Part shown: in pieces, positions 8,748-16,556 of the stretch
Position numbering within the stretch: position 1 is the first letter of the stretch
How the letters are laid out: each line of letters opens with the position of its first letter
From: Mycobacteroides salmoniphilum
Lineage (GTDB): Bacteria; Actinomycetota; Actinomycetes; Mycobacteriales; Mycobacteriaceae
Length of the DNA stretch: 64,000 bases
Assembly (NCBI RefSeq): GCF_004924335.1
Contig: NZ_CP024633.1
Location: 1,054,001 to 1,118,000, forward strand
Reading direction: 5' to 3'
The notes under the pieces: generated by a model
Told to the model about the DNA's origin: nothing
Databases searched by the model: none
What the model saw: the letters and a program-made list of their open reading frames with translations, nothing else
Made by a program: the position numbers and the translations under genes

Positions 8748-10157
8748 ATGCGCATCGCCCAGCATGTCTCCGATCTGATCGGTAACACCCCCCTCGTCCA
8801 GCTCAACTCGGTGGTGCCTCAGGGCCCCGGGGGTGCAGGAGCGGTGGTGGCAGCCAAGATCGAGTACCTCAATCCCGGCGGTAGCTCCAAGGACCGCATC
8901 GCCGTCAAAATGATCGAGGCTGCCGAGGAAGCGGGCCTGCTCAAGCCCGGTGGCACCATCGTCGAACCCACGTCGGGCAACACCGGCGTCGGGTTGGCGC
9001 TGGTGGCCCAGCGCAAGGGCTATCACTGCGTGTTCGTATGCCCGGACAAGGTCAGCGAGGACAAGCGGAATGTGTTGCGAGCCTATGGGGCCGAGGTCGT
9101 TGTGTGCCCCACGGCCGTGCCGCCGGAGCACCCGGACAGCTACTACAACGTCTCAGACCGTCTGGTGCGCGAGATCGACGGCGCCTGGAAGCCCGACCAG
9201 TACTCCAATCCGAACGGGCCGGCCAGCCACTACGAGACCACCGGCCCGGAGATCTGGGCCGATACCGACGGCAAGATCACCCATTTCGTCGCCGGGGTGG
9301 GAACAGGCGGGACGATCACCGGTGCGGGCCGGTACCTCAAGGAGGTTTCCGGTGGCGCCGTGAAGGTCGTCGGTGCGGATCCGGAGGGGTCCGTCTACTC
9401 CGGTGGCACGGGCCGCCCGTACCTCGTCGAGGGTGTGGGAGAGGACTTTTGGCCCACCGCGTACGACCCCAGCGTTGTCGACGAGGTCATCGCGGTATCC
9501 GATGCCGACTCGTTCGAGATGACACGCCGGCTGGCGCGCGAAGAGGGATTGCTGGTCGGCGGATCCTGCGGTATGGCAGTGGTGGCGGCAATTCGATTGG
9601 CTGAGAAGGCCGGACCCGATGCCGTGATCGTGGTGCTGTTGCCCGACGGTGGCCGGGGATACCTGTCCAAGGTGTTCAACGACTCGTGGATGTCCTCTTA
9701 CGGGTTCCTGCGTAGCCGCCTCGATGGCAGCAAGTCTGAGCCCACGGTCGGCGACGTGCTGCGTGGAAAGTCCGGTGCGCTACCGGATTTGGTGCATACG
9801 CACCCGTCCGAGACGGTGCGCGACGCCATCGAGATCCTGCGCGAGTACGGGGTGTCGCAGATGCCGGTCGTCGGCGCCGAACCGCCGGTCATGGCCGGTG
9901 AGGTCGCCGGGTCGGTATCCGAAAGGGAGCTGCTGTCAGCGGTATTCGAGGGCCGGGCGCAATTGGCCGATGCCGTGTCCCAGCACATGAGTCCGCCGTT
10001 GCCGCTGGTCGGTGCAGGCGAGCCGCTGAGTACCGCGGGGTCCATGTTGCGTGACACCGATGCGGTGATGGTGATCGACGAGGGCAAGCCTGTCGGTGTC
10101 ATTACCCGCCATGACCTGCTCGGATTCGTCTCCTCGGGTAGAGGCGTGCGGCACTGA
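8748..10157 (+). CDS. cbs: Cystathionine beta-synthase
   Basis: The 469-residue protein has an N-terminal fold-type II PLP domain with the PLP Lys at about 48 (GGSSKDR) and the phosphate loop TSGNTG. Two C-terminal CBS (Bateman) domains lie at about 335-465. It condenses serine and homocysteine to cystathionine in reverse transsulfuration. The CBS pair suggests allosteric control, perhaps by SAM as for Rv1077. No haem-binding N-terminal extension is present, unlike the animal enzyme. It lies upstream of pra and metB, so the two transsulfuration directions are encoded close together. No ribosome site precedes the ATG, which fits a leaderless transcript. Confidence 0.95.
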   Translation: MRIAQHVSDLIGNTPLVQLNSVVPQGPGGAGAVVAAKIEYLNPGGSSKDRIAVKMIEAAEEAGLLKPGGTIVEPTSGNTGVGLALVAQRKGYHCVFVCPDKVSEDKRNVLRAYGAEVVVCPTAVPPEHPDSYYNVSDRLVREIDGAWKPDQYSNPNGPASHYETTGPEIWADTDGKITHFVAGVGTGGTITGAGRYLKEVSGGAVKVVGADPEGSVYSGGTGRPYLVEGVGEDFWPTAYDPSVVDEVIAVSDADSFEMTRRLAREEGLLVGGSCGMAVVAAIRLAEKAGPDAVIVVLLPDGGRGYLSKVFNDSWMSSYGFLRSRLDGSKSEPTVGDVLRGKSGALPDLVHTHPSETVRDAIEILREYGVSQMPVVGAEPPVMAGEVAGSVSERELLSAVFEGRAQLADAVSQHMSPPLPLVGAGEPLSTAGSMLRDTDAVMVIDEGKPVGVITRHDLLGFVSSGRGVRH

Positions 10158-10263
10158 ATTTGGTCCCAAATCGTTTCACAGAAGCCAACCTGTGGAAACG
10201 CTGAAAGCGTAATGTGCTCTGTTGCTCGACGCTGATGCGTGTCATACGAACTGGAGGACAACC

Positions 10264-10842
10264 GTGACTGAAGTTCCACCACCCTCGCCGCAGGATCCGG
10301 GCGGGTACCCGCCGCCTCCTCCGGCAGCCGGTGCACCAGCCCTGCCGGGTAGCAATTTTGAGATCTGGATCAAGCGTGTCGGTGCCTGGATCATCGACCT
10401 CATCCCCTACGCCGTACTGGTCGGCATCGGCCAGCTGATCGCCGGCGCGACGATGACCTCCGACACGGAGTGCGTGGGCGAGGTGTACGGCGATCCCATG
10501 AGTGGTGGTGGGATGACCTTCAGCAGCTGCAGCGCCGGGTACTCCGGATTGGGTATTGCTGCACTGGTCGTGTTCTGGCTCCTGGGCGTCGGATGGCTCG
10601 TCTGGAACTGGGGCCTGAAGCAGGGCACCACGGGTTCAAGCATCGGCAAGGGTGTGCTCGGCATCCAGGTGCTCGGCGAGGCCACCGGCCAGCCGATCGG
10701 GTTCGGTATGTCCGTTGTCCGTTCGCTGGCGCATGTTCTCGACGCGATCATCTGTTACATCGGCTTCCTGCTGCCGTTGTTCACGCCGAAACGCCAGACG
10801 ATCGCCGACATGCTAGTGAAGACCGTCGTCGTTCCCAAGTAG
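10264..10842 (+). CDS. pra: RDD-family proline-rich membrane protein (Pra homologue)
   Basis: The 192-residue protein has a proline-rich, hydrophilic N-terminus (about 1-35) and an RDD domain with three hydrophobic segments. The RDD signature begins at the I-K-R-V-G-A-W-I-I-D stretch. Position between cbs and metB matches the 19-kDa proline-rich antigen Pra (Rv1078). The GTG at 10264 is chosen over an upstream in-frame ATG because GGAGG precedes it at proper spacing and it begins the conserved proline-rich segment. RDD proteins are proposed transporters; the substrate is unknown. Confidence 0.85.
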   Translation: MTEVPPPSPQDPGGYPPPPPAAGAPALPGSNFEIWIKRVGAWIIDLIPYAVLVGIGQLIAGATMTSDTECVGEVYGDPMSGGGMTFSSCSAGYSGLGIAALVVFWLLGVGWLVWNWGLKQGTTGSSIGKGVLGIQVLGEATGQPIGFGMSVVRSLAHVLDAIICYIGFLLPLFTPKRQTIADMLVKTVVVPK

Positions 10843-10891
10843 AAGTAACCCGATTGGCGGCGCTGGGCTGTCTCACTTCCACGGGTCCGTA

Positions 10892-10897
10892 TAGGCT
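10892..10897 (+). promoter_or_regulatory. -10 element TAGGCT, leaderless start of metB
   Basis: TAGGCT ends 8 bases before the metB ATG at 10906 and no Shine-Dalgarno sequence precedes the start. Confidence 0.5.
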
Positions 10898-10905
10898 CGG
10901 ACCTG

Positions 10906-12078
10906 ATGAGTGAGCAGCGCAGCGCCGCCGACGCGTCTCGGTGGCAAGGGTTTTCCACAAGAGCCATCCACGGTGGCTTCCACGCCGATCCGCAGACCGG
11001 TGCGGTCAACGTGCCGATCTATGCCAGCTCGACGTTCGCCCAGGACGGTGTCGGTCAGCTGCGCGGTGGTTTCGAGTACGCACGCACCGGCAATCCCACC
11101 CGGGCGGTTCTCGAATCCTCGCTGGCGGCATTGGAAGACGCCCATTTCGGTCGGGCATTCAGCTCGGGGATGGCGGCCACCGACTGCGTCCTGCGCGCGC
11201 TGTTGCGCCCGGGTGATCATCTGATCATCCCCAACGATGCCTACGGCGGCACCTTCCGGCTGATCGATAAGGTTTTCTCGCAGTGGGGAGTTACCCACAC
11301 CCCGGTCCCGGTGGCCGATGTCGACGCCATTCGTGCGGCGATCACCCCCAGCACCAAGCTGATCTGGCTCGAGACCCCCACCAACCCGCTGCTGAGCATC
11401 GCCGATATCGCGGCCGTCGCCCAGGTGGCAACCGAACATTCGGTGAAGCTCTTGGTGGACAACACCTTCGCATCGCCGGCGTTGCAACAACCGCTGAATC
11501 TTGGCGCTGATATCGCGTTGCACTCCACCACCAAATACATTGGCGGACACTCCGATGTGGTGGGCGGCGCGTTGCTCACCAATGACGAGGAGTTGGATAC
11601 CGCATTCGCGTTCCTGCAGAACGGCGCGGGCGCCGTGCCGGGCCCGTTCGACGCCTACCTGACCTATCGGGGCATCAAGACATTGGCGCTGCGCATGCAG
11701 CGACACAGTGAGAACGCTCAAGCGGTGGCCGAGTTCCTGGCCGGCCATTCGGCGGTCGCGCACACTGTCTACCCGGGGCTGGACAGTCATCCCGGGCACG
11801 CGGTAGCCGCCCGGCAGATGCGTGGATTTGGCGGGATGGTCAGCGTGCGGTTGGCCGGCGGGCGTCAGGCGGCACTCGATTTGTGCTCGCGAACAGAGCT
11901 TTTCATTCTTGCTGAGTCCTTGGGCGGCGTGGAGTCGCTGATCGAGCATCCGGCTGCCATGACGCACGCGTCGACTGCCGGGTCACTGCTGGAGGTGCCC
12001 GAGGACCTGGTGCGGTTGTCGGTGGGTATCGAAGAGGTGGGCGACCTGATCGGTGATCTGGAACAGGCTTTGCGCTAA
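10906..12078 (+). CDS. metB: Cystathionine gamma-synthase
   Basis: The 390-residue protein is a Cys/Met-metabolism PLP enzyme (fold type I). The PLP Lys is at about 210 in HSTTKYIGGH, with Y-A-R-T-G-N-P-T near 58-65 for phosphate contacts. It joins O-succinyl- or O-acetyl-homoserine to cysteine. Some mycobacterial and Streptomyces homologues also have gamma-lyase activity, so direction of flux cannot be decided from sequence. Position matches Rv1079. Confidence 0.93.
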   Translation: MSEQRSAADASRWQGFSTRAIHGGFHADPQTGAVNVPIYASSTFAQDGVGQLRGGFEYARTGNPTRAVLESSLAALEDAHFGRAFSSGMAATDCVLRALLRPGDHLIIPNDAYGGTFRLIDKVFSQWGVTHTPVPVADVDAIRAAITPSTKLIWLETPTNPLLSIADIAAVAQVATEHSVKLLVDNTFASPALQQPLNLGADIALHSTTKYIGGHSDVVGGALLTNDEELDTAFAFLQNGAGAVPGPFDAYLTYRGIKTLALRMQRHSENAQAVAEFLAGHSAVAHTVYPGLDSHPGHAVAARQMRGFGGMVSVRLAGGRQAALDLCSRTELFILAESLGGVESLIEHPAAMTHASTAGSLLEVPEDLVRLSVGIEEVGDLIGDLEQALR

Positions 12079-12081
12079 CCG

Positions 12082-12753
12082 CTAGTTCATCGAATGAAGA
12101 GCCGCCGAGATCACCGCGGCAGTCACCGCGAGGTTGACCGCCGAGCCGCGATTGTCGCGGATCTGGGCCGACCATCCGCCGTCGGCGATTGTCTGCGACC
12201 ATCGGGACACCTGCTGCTTGCCGACGGGGTCGAGGCTCAGTATCGCGTCGAAACCGTTGACCCCGTGGAGGACTGCGATGATCGCGGCGGTGCTGGGAGC
12301 GGGCGGGGCGTAGTGGAACAACACATCCGTGACGCCCTGTCGCACTGCGTTGGCGCGCTCGTTGTTGGTCACCGGCCAGTACTTCTCCGGGAAGAGACGG
12401 CTGCCCATGCGGACCGTGTGGATATCCCCGGTGATCTCCAGCCTGTGCAGCATCTGGGAGTTCACGCCGCGGCCAACCTTGGTGATCGCCTCGACCGGGC
12501 TCATGGGTCGTCGTCGCAGTCGGTGCGCCGCCCGGTCCAGTACTGGATCTCCGATATCCGGCGCCTGCAGCACCAGCAGATTGCCGGCCTTGGCCGGTTC
12601 ACCGTGGGTGGCCGGTCGGACGCGTTGCGCCAGAGCAAGATCCAGGATGATCGCGGCGGCCAGGGCCTGTGTGCGCCGATCCTTGTCCAGCAGGGGCCGT
12701 CCGGAGGCATTGTTCAGCAACAGAAGCAGGAGGTCCTCCGCAATCTGTGGCAT
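12082..12753 (-). CDS. GPP34 (GOLPH3-like) family protein
   Basis: The 223-residue product begins M-P-Q-I-A-E-D-L-L-L-L-L-L-N, the typical start of bacterial GPP34/GOLPH3 proteins, followed by a D-K-D-R-R segment and a helical domain. In eukaryotes GOLPH3 binds PI4P at the Golgi; the bacterial role is unknown, and actinobacteria often carry several copies. A longer frame to 12909 overlaps the 5' end of the threonine ammonia-lyase gene on the other strand and lacks conserved sequence, so the ATG at 12753 is used. No Shine-Dalgarno sequence is seen. The gene is absent from the equivalent site between Rv1079 and Rv1080c. Confidence 0.8.
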   Translation of the reverse strand: MPQIAEDLLLLLLNNASGRPLLDKDRRTQALAAAIILDLALAQRVRPATHGEPAKAGNLLVLQAPDIGDPVLDRAAHRLRRRPMSPVEAITKVGRGVNSQMLHRLEITGDIHTVRMGSRLFPEKYWPVTNNERANAVRQGVTDVLFHYAPPAPSTAAIIAVLHGVNGFDAILSLDPVGKQQVSRWSQTIADGGWSAQIRDNRGSAVNLAVTAAVISAALHSMN

Positions 12754-12782
12754 GAGGGGACAATAGCGGCAGAACTGGTGAC

Positions 12783-14039
12783 ATGATGCCTGGCATGGGC
12801 ATCCAGGCAGCGGGAGCAACAGGGTTGGTGACGGTTGAGGAGATCCAGGAGGTGGCCGAGCGGCTTGCCCCTGTGATGCGGCGCACACCGGTGGTGGCCT
12901 TCCGTGCACTCAGTGAACGCTGCGGGCACGAGGTGCGTCTCAAATGCGAAAACTTGCAACGCACAGGATCTTTCAAACCGCGCGGCGCCTACAACCGGAT
13001 CAGTCTGCTGCCCGACGACCAACGGGTGAATGGGGTGGTGGCCGCCAGTGCGGGTAATCACGCCCAGGGCGTGGCGTGGGCGGCGACTACACTGGGCATT
13101 CAGTCGACAGTGTTCATGCCGGTAGGGGCCGCGCTGCCCAAGATCGTCGCGACCCGTGCGTACGGCGCGACCGTGCACCTCACCGGCACCACCATCGATG
13201 ATGCGCTGTTGGCCGCGACGGAGTTCGCGGCGGAGACCGGCGCGGTACTCATCCATCCCTTCGACCATCGGGACGTCGTGGCCGGGCAGGCCACCGTCGG
13301 GCTGGAGATTCTGGAGCAGCTTCCCGATGTCGGCACCATCGTGGTGCCCGCGGGCGGTGGCGGGCTTGTCGCGGGTATCGCCGCGGTGGTCAAGGCGGCG
13401 CGACCCGAGGTACGGATCGTCGCGGTGCAGGCGGCGGGTGCTGCCGCTTGGCCGCTGTCGTTGCAGGCCGGGCATCCGGTGGCACTGCAATCGATGGACA
13501 CCATGGCAGACGGCATTGCGGTCGGTAAGCCGGGAGCCGTGCCGTTCGAGCATGTGGCCGCACTGGTCGACGACGTGGTCACGGTCAGTGAGGAGGCTCT
13601 GTCGCGCGGGCTGCTGCTGTGCCTGGAGCGGGCCAAGTTGGTAGTGGAACCTGCCGGCGCCGCCGCGGTGGCCGCGTTGCTCACGCTGTCCGCCGAGGAA
13701 CTCCGTCTCAGCGGCCCGGTGTGCGCGGTGCTCTCCGGCGGGAACATCGACCCGCTGTTGCTCACCCATGTCATCACTCATGGTCTGCGGGCCGCCGGGC
13801 GCTATCTGACGGTGCGGGTGACCGTCGCGGACGCACCGGGTGGACTCTCGGGTCTCCTCGACGTCTTTCGGGCGTCAGGTGCCAGTGTCGTCGACGTCAC
13901 GCACTGGCGTAACAGCGAGCGTCTGCGTCTGGGTGAGGTGGATGTGTTGGCTACCGTCGAAACGCGAGGGCCAGAACACCGTCAGGCCGTCCTCGACGCA
14001 ATCGTCGCGGCCGGCCTGACGGTTCAAGAAGAGCGCTAG
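12783..14039 (+). CDS. ilvA: Threonine ammonia-lyase (medium form, ACT-containing)
   Basis: The 418-residue protein is a fold-type II PLP enzyme with PLP Lys at about 66 in GSFKPRGAYN and a glycine-rich phosphate loop near 195-203 (AGGGGLVAG). A single ACT-like domain follows at about 340-418. This medium form deaminates threonine to 2-oxobutyrate. The SFKPRGA active-site motif differs from the SYKLRGA motif of the biosynthetic mycobacterial IlvA (Rv1559), so this may be a second, TdcB-like enzyme rather than the Rv1559 orthologue; the symbol is provisional. It is divergent from the GPP34 gene with only 29 bases between starts. ATG 12783 and ATG 12786 are both possible starts. Confidence 0.85.
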   Translation: MMPGMGIQAAGATGLVTVEEIQEVAERLAPVMRRTPVVAFRALSERCGHEVRLKCENLQRTGSFKPRGAYNRISLLPDDQRVNGVVAASAGNHAQGVAWAATTLGIQSTVFMPVGAALPKIVATRAYGATVHLTGTTIDDALLAATEFAAETGAVLIHPFDHRDVVAGQATVGLEILEQLPDVGTIVVPAGGGGLVAGIAAVVKAARPEVRIVAVQAAGAAAWPLSLQAGHPVALQSMDTMADGIAVGKPGAVPFEHVAALVDDVVTVSEEALSRGLLLCLERAKLVVEPAGAAAVAALLTLSAEELRLSGPVCAVLSGGNIDPLLLTHVITHGLRAAGRYLTVRVTVADAPGGLSGLLDVFRASGASVVDVTHWRNSERLRLGEVDVLATVETRGPEHRQAVLDAIVAAGLTVQEER

Positions 14040-14056
14040 TCCCACACCCCTTACCC

Positions 14057-14116
14057 ATCGAGCGCGAGCCTCACGCGGATTTCAGATCAGATTTCCGCGT
14101 GAGGCTCGCACTCGAT
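14057..14116. terminator. Very long near-perfect inverted repeat between convergent genes
   Basis: Arms at 14057-14079 and 14094-14116 pair at 22 of 23 positions around a 14-base loop. They lie between the stops of the convergent threonine ammonia-lyase and greA genes, so a bidirectional terminator is the simplest reading. There is no U-tract. Confidence 0.65.
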
Positions 14117-14134
14117 CGACGAACTCATCGAGAA

Positions 14135-14629
14135 TCAGTCGTGGTACGGCTCTGCGCTGACCAACGTCACCTTCACCTCGGCGCCGTTGGGCACGGTGTA
14201 GGTGCGAGTCTCGCCGACCTTGGCGTCGATAAGCGCCCCACCCAGCGGTGAGCTGGGGGAGTACACCTCGAGCTTGCCGTCCTTGACGCCCTCCTGGCGG
14301 GTGGCGATGAGGAAGGTCTCGGTGTCGTCTTTGTCGCCGTCGTAGTAGACCTTGACGACCGAACCGGGCAGCGCGACACCGGACTGCGTCGGGACCTCAC
14401 CCACCTTGGCGTTGTTGAGCAGCTCTTGTAGCTGACGGATGCGAGCCTCCTGCTGACCCTGCTCTTCGCGGGCAGCGTGGTAGCCGCCGTTCTCGCGCAG
14501 GTCTCCCTCTTCGCGGCGCTCGTTGATCTCAGCGGCGATGACGGGGCGGTTGGCGATCAGTTGGTCGAGTTCCGCCTTGAGCCGATCATGTGATTCCTGG
14601 GTCAGCCAGGTCACCTGGGTGTCGGTCAT
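14135..14629 (-). CDS. greA: Transcription elongation factor GreA
   Basis: The 164-residue protein has the N-terminal coiled-coil hairpin that enters the RNA polymerase secondary channel, with acidic tip residues near the [10 protein letters not shown] segment, and a C-terminal FKBP-like domain. GreA stimulates transcript cleavage in backtracked complexes. ATG 14629 has AAGGAG at good spacing. Position corresponds to Rv1080c. Two hairpins lie 70-130 bases upstream. Confidence 0.96.
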   Translation of the reverse strand: MTDTQVTWLTQESHDRLKAELDQLIANRPVIAAEINERREEGDLRENGGYHAAREEQGQQEARIRQLQELLNNAKVGEVPTQSGVALPGSVVKVYYDGDKDDTETFLIATRQEGVKDGKLEVYSPSSPLGGALIDAKVGETRTYTVPNGAEVKVTLVSAEPYHD

Positions 14630-14700
14630 GGTGCAGGTACTCCTTGTCTCAGGCCAGCAAAGTCCACTGGCGCTCCTCTATCGGGTGCCGGGTCGGGTGC

Positions 14701-14762
14701 ATTGCTGCGGGATTGACTCTCCAGAATGCAGCAATACACGGTCCCAGCAGGGATCCGTGTAT
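14701..14762 (-). repeat. Tandem inverted repeats upstream of greA
   Basis: Arms at 14701-14708 and 14728-14735 pair perfectly over 8 bases. Arms at 14734-14745 and 14750-14762 pair over about 12 bases with one bulge. The two hairpins share two bases, so they may stack or compete. They lie 72-133 bases upstream of the greA ATG in the direction of greA transcription. Whether they lie within the transcript is unknown. Confidence 0.4.
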
Positions 14763-14893
14763 CCGGCCAGCATACCACTGTCGCTGTGATGTTCAGCCTA
14801 TTTTTGGGCGAGGTTTGCCCGATGTGAACGTTGCCGACGTGTCTCTGTCGGCCCCGGCGCCGTCCCGTGGCGCCGATGCTCAGGAAATTGGGG

Positions 14894-15313
14894 TCAGGCC
14901 GCGATCAGATACGACGGAACCGCCAGGCTGCAGCCGTAAACATCCCCGGTCACGGGGGGCCGGGTCGACTTCACCAAGGCGGTGACCGGCACGGATCGCT
15001 GTGAGGACGGTGGCACCAGCACCTCGCGTCGTCCGGTCTCGCTGCCGTCGATAGAACGCGCCCGCAGGATGCAGACGGCCGGCTTAGACGGGTCCTTCCG
15101 TTCCACCGAGGCGGTGACGGAAACCGTCGACGAGTCCACGATCTTGTACGCGGAGAGTTCGCCCTTGACATCTCCTGGGCCCAATCGGGCATATCCGATC
15201 GCCGCGATCCCCACCCCGGCCACGATGACCAATGCGGTCAGCGCGATCGCGATCCAGCGGCCACGGTTGGGCTTGGCGGGCTTGGTCCCGTAACGGTCCT
15301 CTGGTCGCTGCAC
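14894..15313 (-). CDS. DUF4307 single-pass membrane protein (Rv1081c-like)
   Basis: The 139-residue protein has a short basic cytoplasmic N-terminus, one transmembrane segment at about 19-42 and an extracytoplasmic beta-rich domain with two cysteines (CILRA and YGCSL) that could form a disulfide. This matches DUF4307 and the position of Rv1081c. Function is unknown. The GTG start at 15313 is preceded by TACCGT 6 bases upstream, which suggests a leaderless mRNA. Confidence 0.8.
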   Translation of the reverse strand: MQRPEDRYGTKPAKPNRGRWIAIALTALVIVAGVGIAAIGYARLGPGDVKGELSAYKIVDSSTVSVTASVERKDPSKPAVCILRARSIDGSETGRREVLVPPSSQRSVPVTALVKSTRPPVTGDVYGCSLAVPSYLIAA

Positions 15314-15319
15314 GGGTCA

Positions 15320-15325
15320 ACGGTA
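15320..15325 (-). promoter_or_regulatory. -10 element TACCGT, leaderless start of the DUF4307 gene
   Basis: On the complement, TACCGT ends 6 bases before the GTG at 15313. Confidence 0.4.
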
Positions 15326-15399
15326 TGACGGGTATACCGGGGATGAAACGATGGGGGCGCGAGAGCAGTGACGGCTGACAGAAAGAGGCGGGCGCGCGG

Positions 15400-16269
15400 G
15401 TGACCGGATGGCGATTGATGGCGGTGCACGCCCACCCCGATGACGAGGCCAGCAAGGGTGCCGCGACCACGGCGCGGTACGCCGCCGAGGGCAACGATGT
15501 CATCGTGGTGACTCTGACGGGCGGGGAGCGCGGTGACATCCTCAATCCGGCCATGGACCGCCCCGAGGTCGCCGCGAATATCGGAACCATCCGTCGCGAG
15601 GAGATGGCGAAGGCCGCGGCCGAGTTGGGTGTGCGACACCGCTGGCTCGGCTATGTGGATTCGGGGCTCCCGCAGGGCGACCCGCTACCGCCGCTGCCGA
15701 GCGATTCGTTTGCGCTGGTGCCCATCGAAGAGCCGATCGCCAAGTTGGTCGCGGTGATCCGGGAATTCCGGCCGCATGTCATGACGACCTACGACGAGAA
15801 CGGTGGCTATCCGCATCCGGATCACATTCGGTGCCACGAGGTATCGATGGCTGCTTTCGAGGCCGCGGCGGACCCGGAGCAGTTTCCGGAGGCGGGTGAG
15901 CCCTGGACCGTCAGCAAGATCTACTACAACCATGGATTCATGCGCGCGCGTATGCAGTTGCTCAACGATGAGTGCAAGAACCATGGATACAAGGGACCGT
16001 TCGATGAATGGCTTGAGCGCTGGCCCGCCGATGACGACACCTTTGATCGCCGGGTGACCACCCGCGTGGCCTGCGCCGACTTTTTCGATGCCAGGGATGC
16101 CGCGCTGCGTGCACATGCGTCTCAAATCCCGCCGGACAGTAGTTTTTTCGCAGTGCCGCGCGAGTTCGAGCGACGGCTGTGGCCCACTGAGGACTTCGAG
16201 CTCGCGAAGTCACGCGTGCCGACGAGCACCCCCGAGGACGACTTGTTCGCAGGAGTTGAAGCCAAATGA
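15400..16269 (+). CDS. mca: Mycothiol S-conjugate amidase
   Basis: The 289-residue protein belongs to the LmbE/PIG-L zinc deacetylase family. Zinc ligands are visible as His12 and Asp15 in A-H-P-D-D-E and His142 in H-P-D-H. Lys19, in E-A-S-K-G, is the residue that marks Mca against the related deacetylase MshB. Mca cleaves mycothiol conjugates of electrophiles and drugs to mercapturic acids for export and is confined to mycothiol-making actinobacteria. GTG 15400 is used, which gives a normal N-terminus. The next gene overlaps its stop by 4 bases. Confidence 0.95.
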   Translation: MTGWRLMAVHAHPDDEASKGAATTARYAAEGNDVIVVTLTGGERGDILNPAMDRPEVAANIGTIRREEMAKAAAELGVRHRWLGYVDSGLPQGDPLPPLPSDSFALVPIEEPIAKLVAVIREFRPHVMTTYDENGGYPHPDHIRCHEVSMAAFEAAADPEQFPEAGEPWTVSKIYYNHGFMRARMQLLNDECKNHGYKGPFDEWLERWPADDDTFDRRVTTRVACADFFDARDAALRAHASQIPPDSSFFAVPREFERRLWPTEDFELAKSRVPTSTPEDDLFAGVEAK

Positions 16270-16556
16270 TGTTGATGGACGCCGTACTGGTACTCGCCGA
16301 CGAGAAGAGCCCGACCAATGTCGGACCCGATTTCGGTAAGGCCGGTCCGTTCGGTTTGACGGTGGTGGTGCTACTGCTGGTGGGCACCTTCTTCCTGGTT
16401 CGGTCGATGAACGCGCATCTGCGTAAGTTGCCGGAGACATTCGACCCCGAACATCCCGAGCCCGATCAGGCCATCGACGATGGCACGGTCGGAACCTCCG
16501 CCGTGGAACCCGAAACGCCTTCGGGTTCCTCCGATCAGCGGGGCGATGACCGTTAA
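16266..16556 (+). CDS. Small single-pass membrane protein (Rv1083-like)
   Basis: The 96-residue product has one strongly hydrophobic helix at about 34-51 followed by an acidic, Glu/Pro-rich tail. It overlaps the mca stop by ATGA and its own stop overlaps the start of the DUF255 gene, so the three are translationally coupled. Position matches Rv1083. Function is unknown. Confidence 0.8.
   Translation: MMLMDAVLVLADEKSPTNVGPDFGKAGPFGLTVVVLLLVGTFFLVRSMNAHLRKLPETFDPEHPEPDQAIDDGTVGTSAVEPETPSGSSDQRGDDR

Noticed and set aside
10873..11967. 364-codon minus-strand frame over metB
   Set aside because: Mirror frame of a well-supported gene.
12714..13781. 355-codon minus-strand frame over the threonine ammonia-lyase gene
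   Set aside because: The plus strand has the complete PLP enzyme with all motifs; the antisense product has no recognisable sequence.
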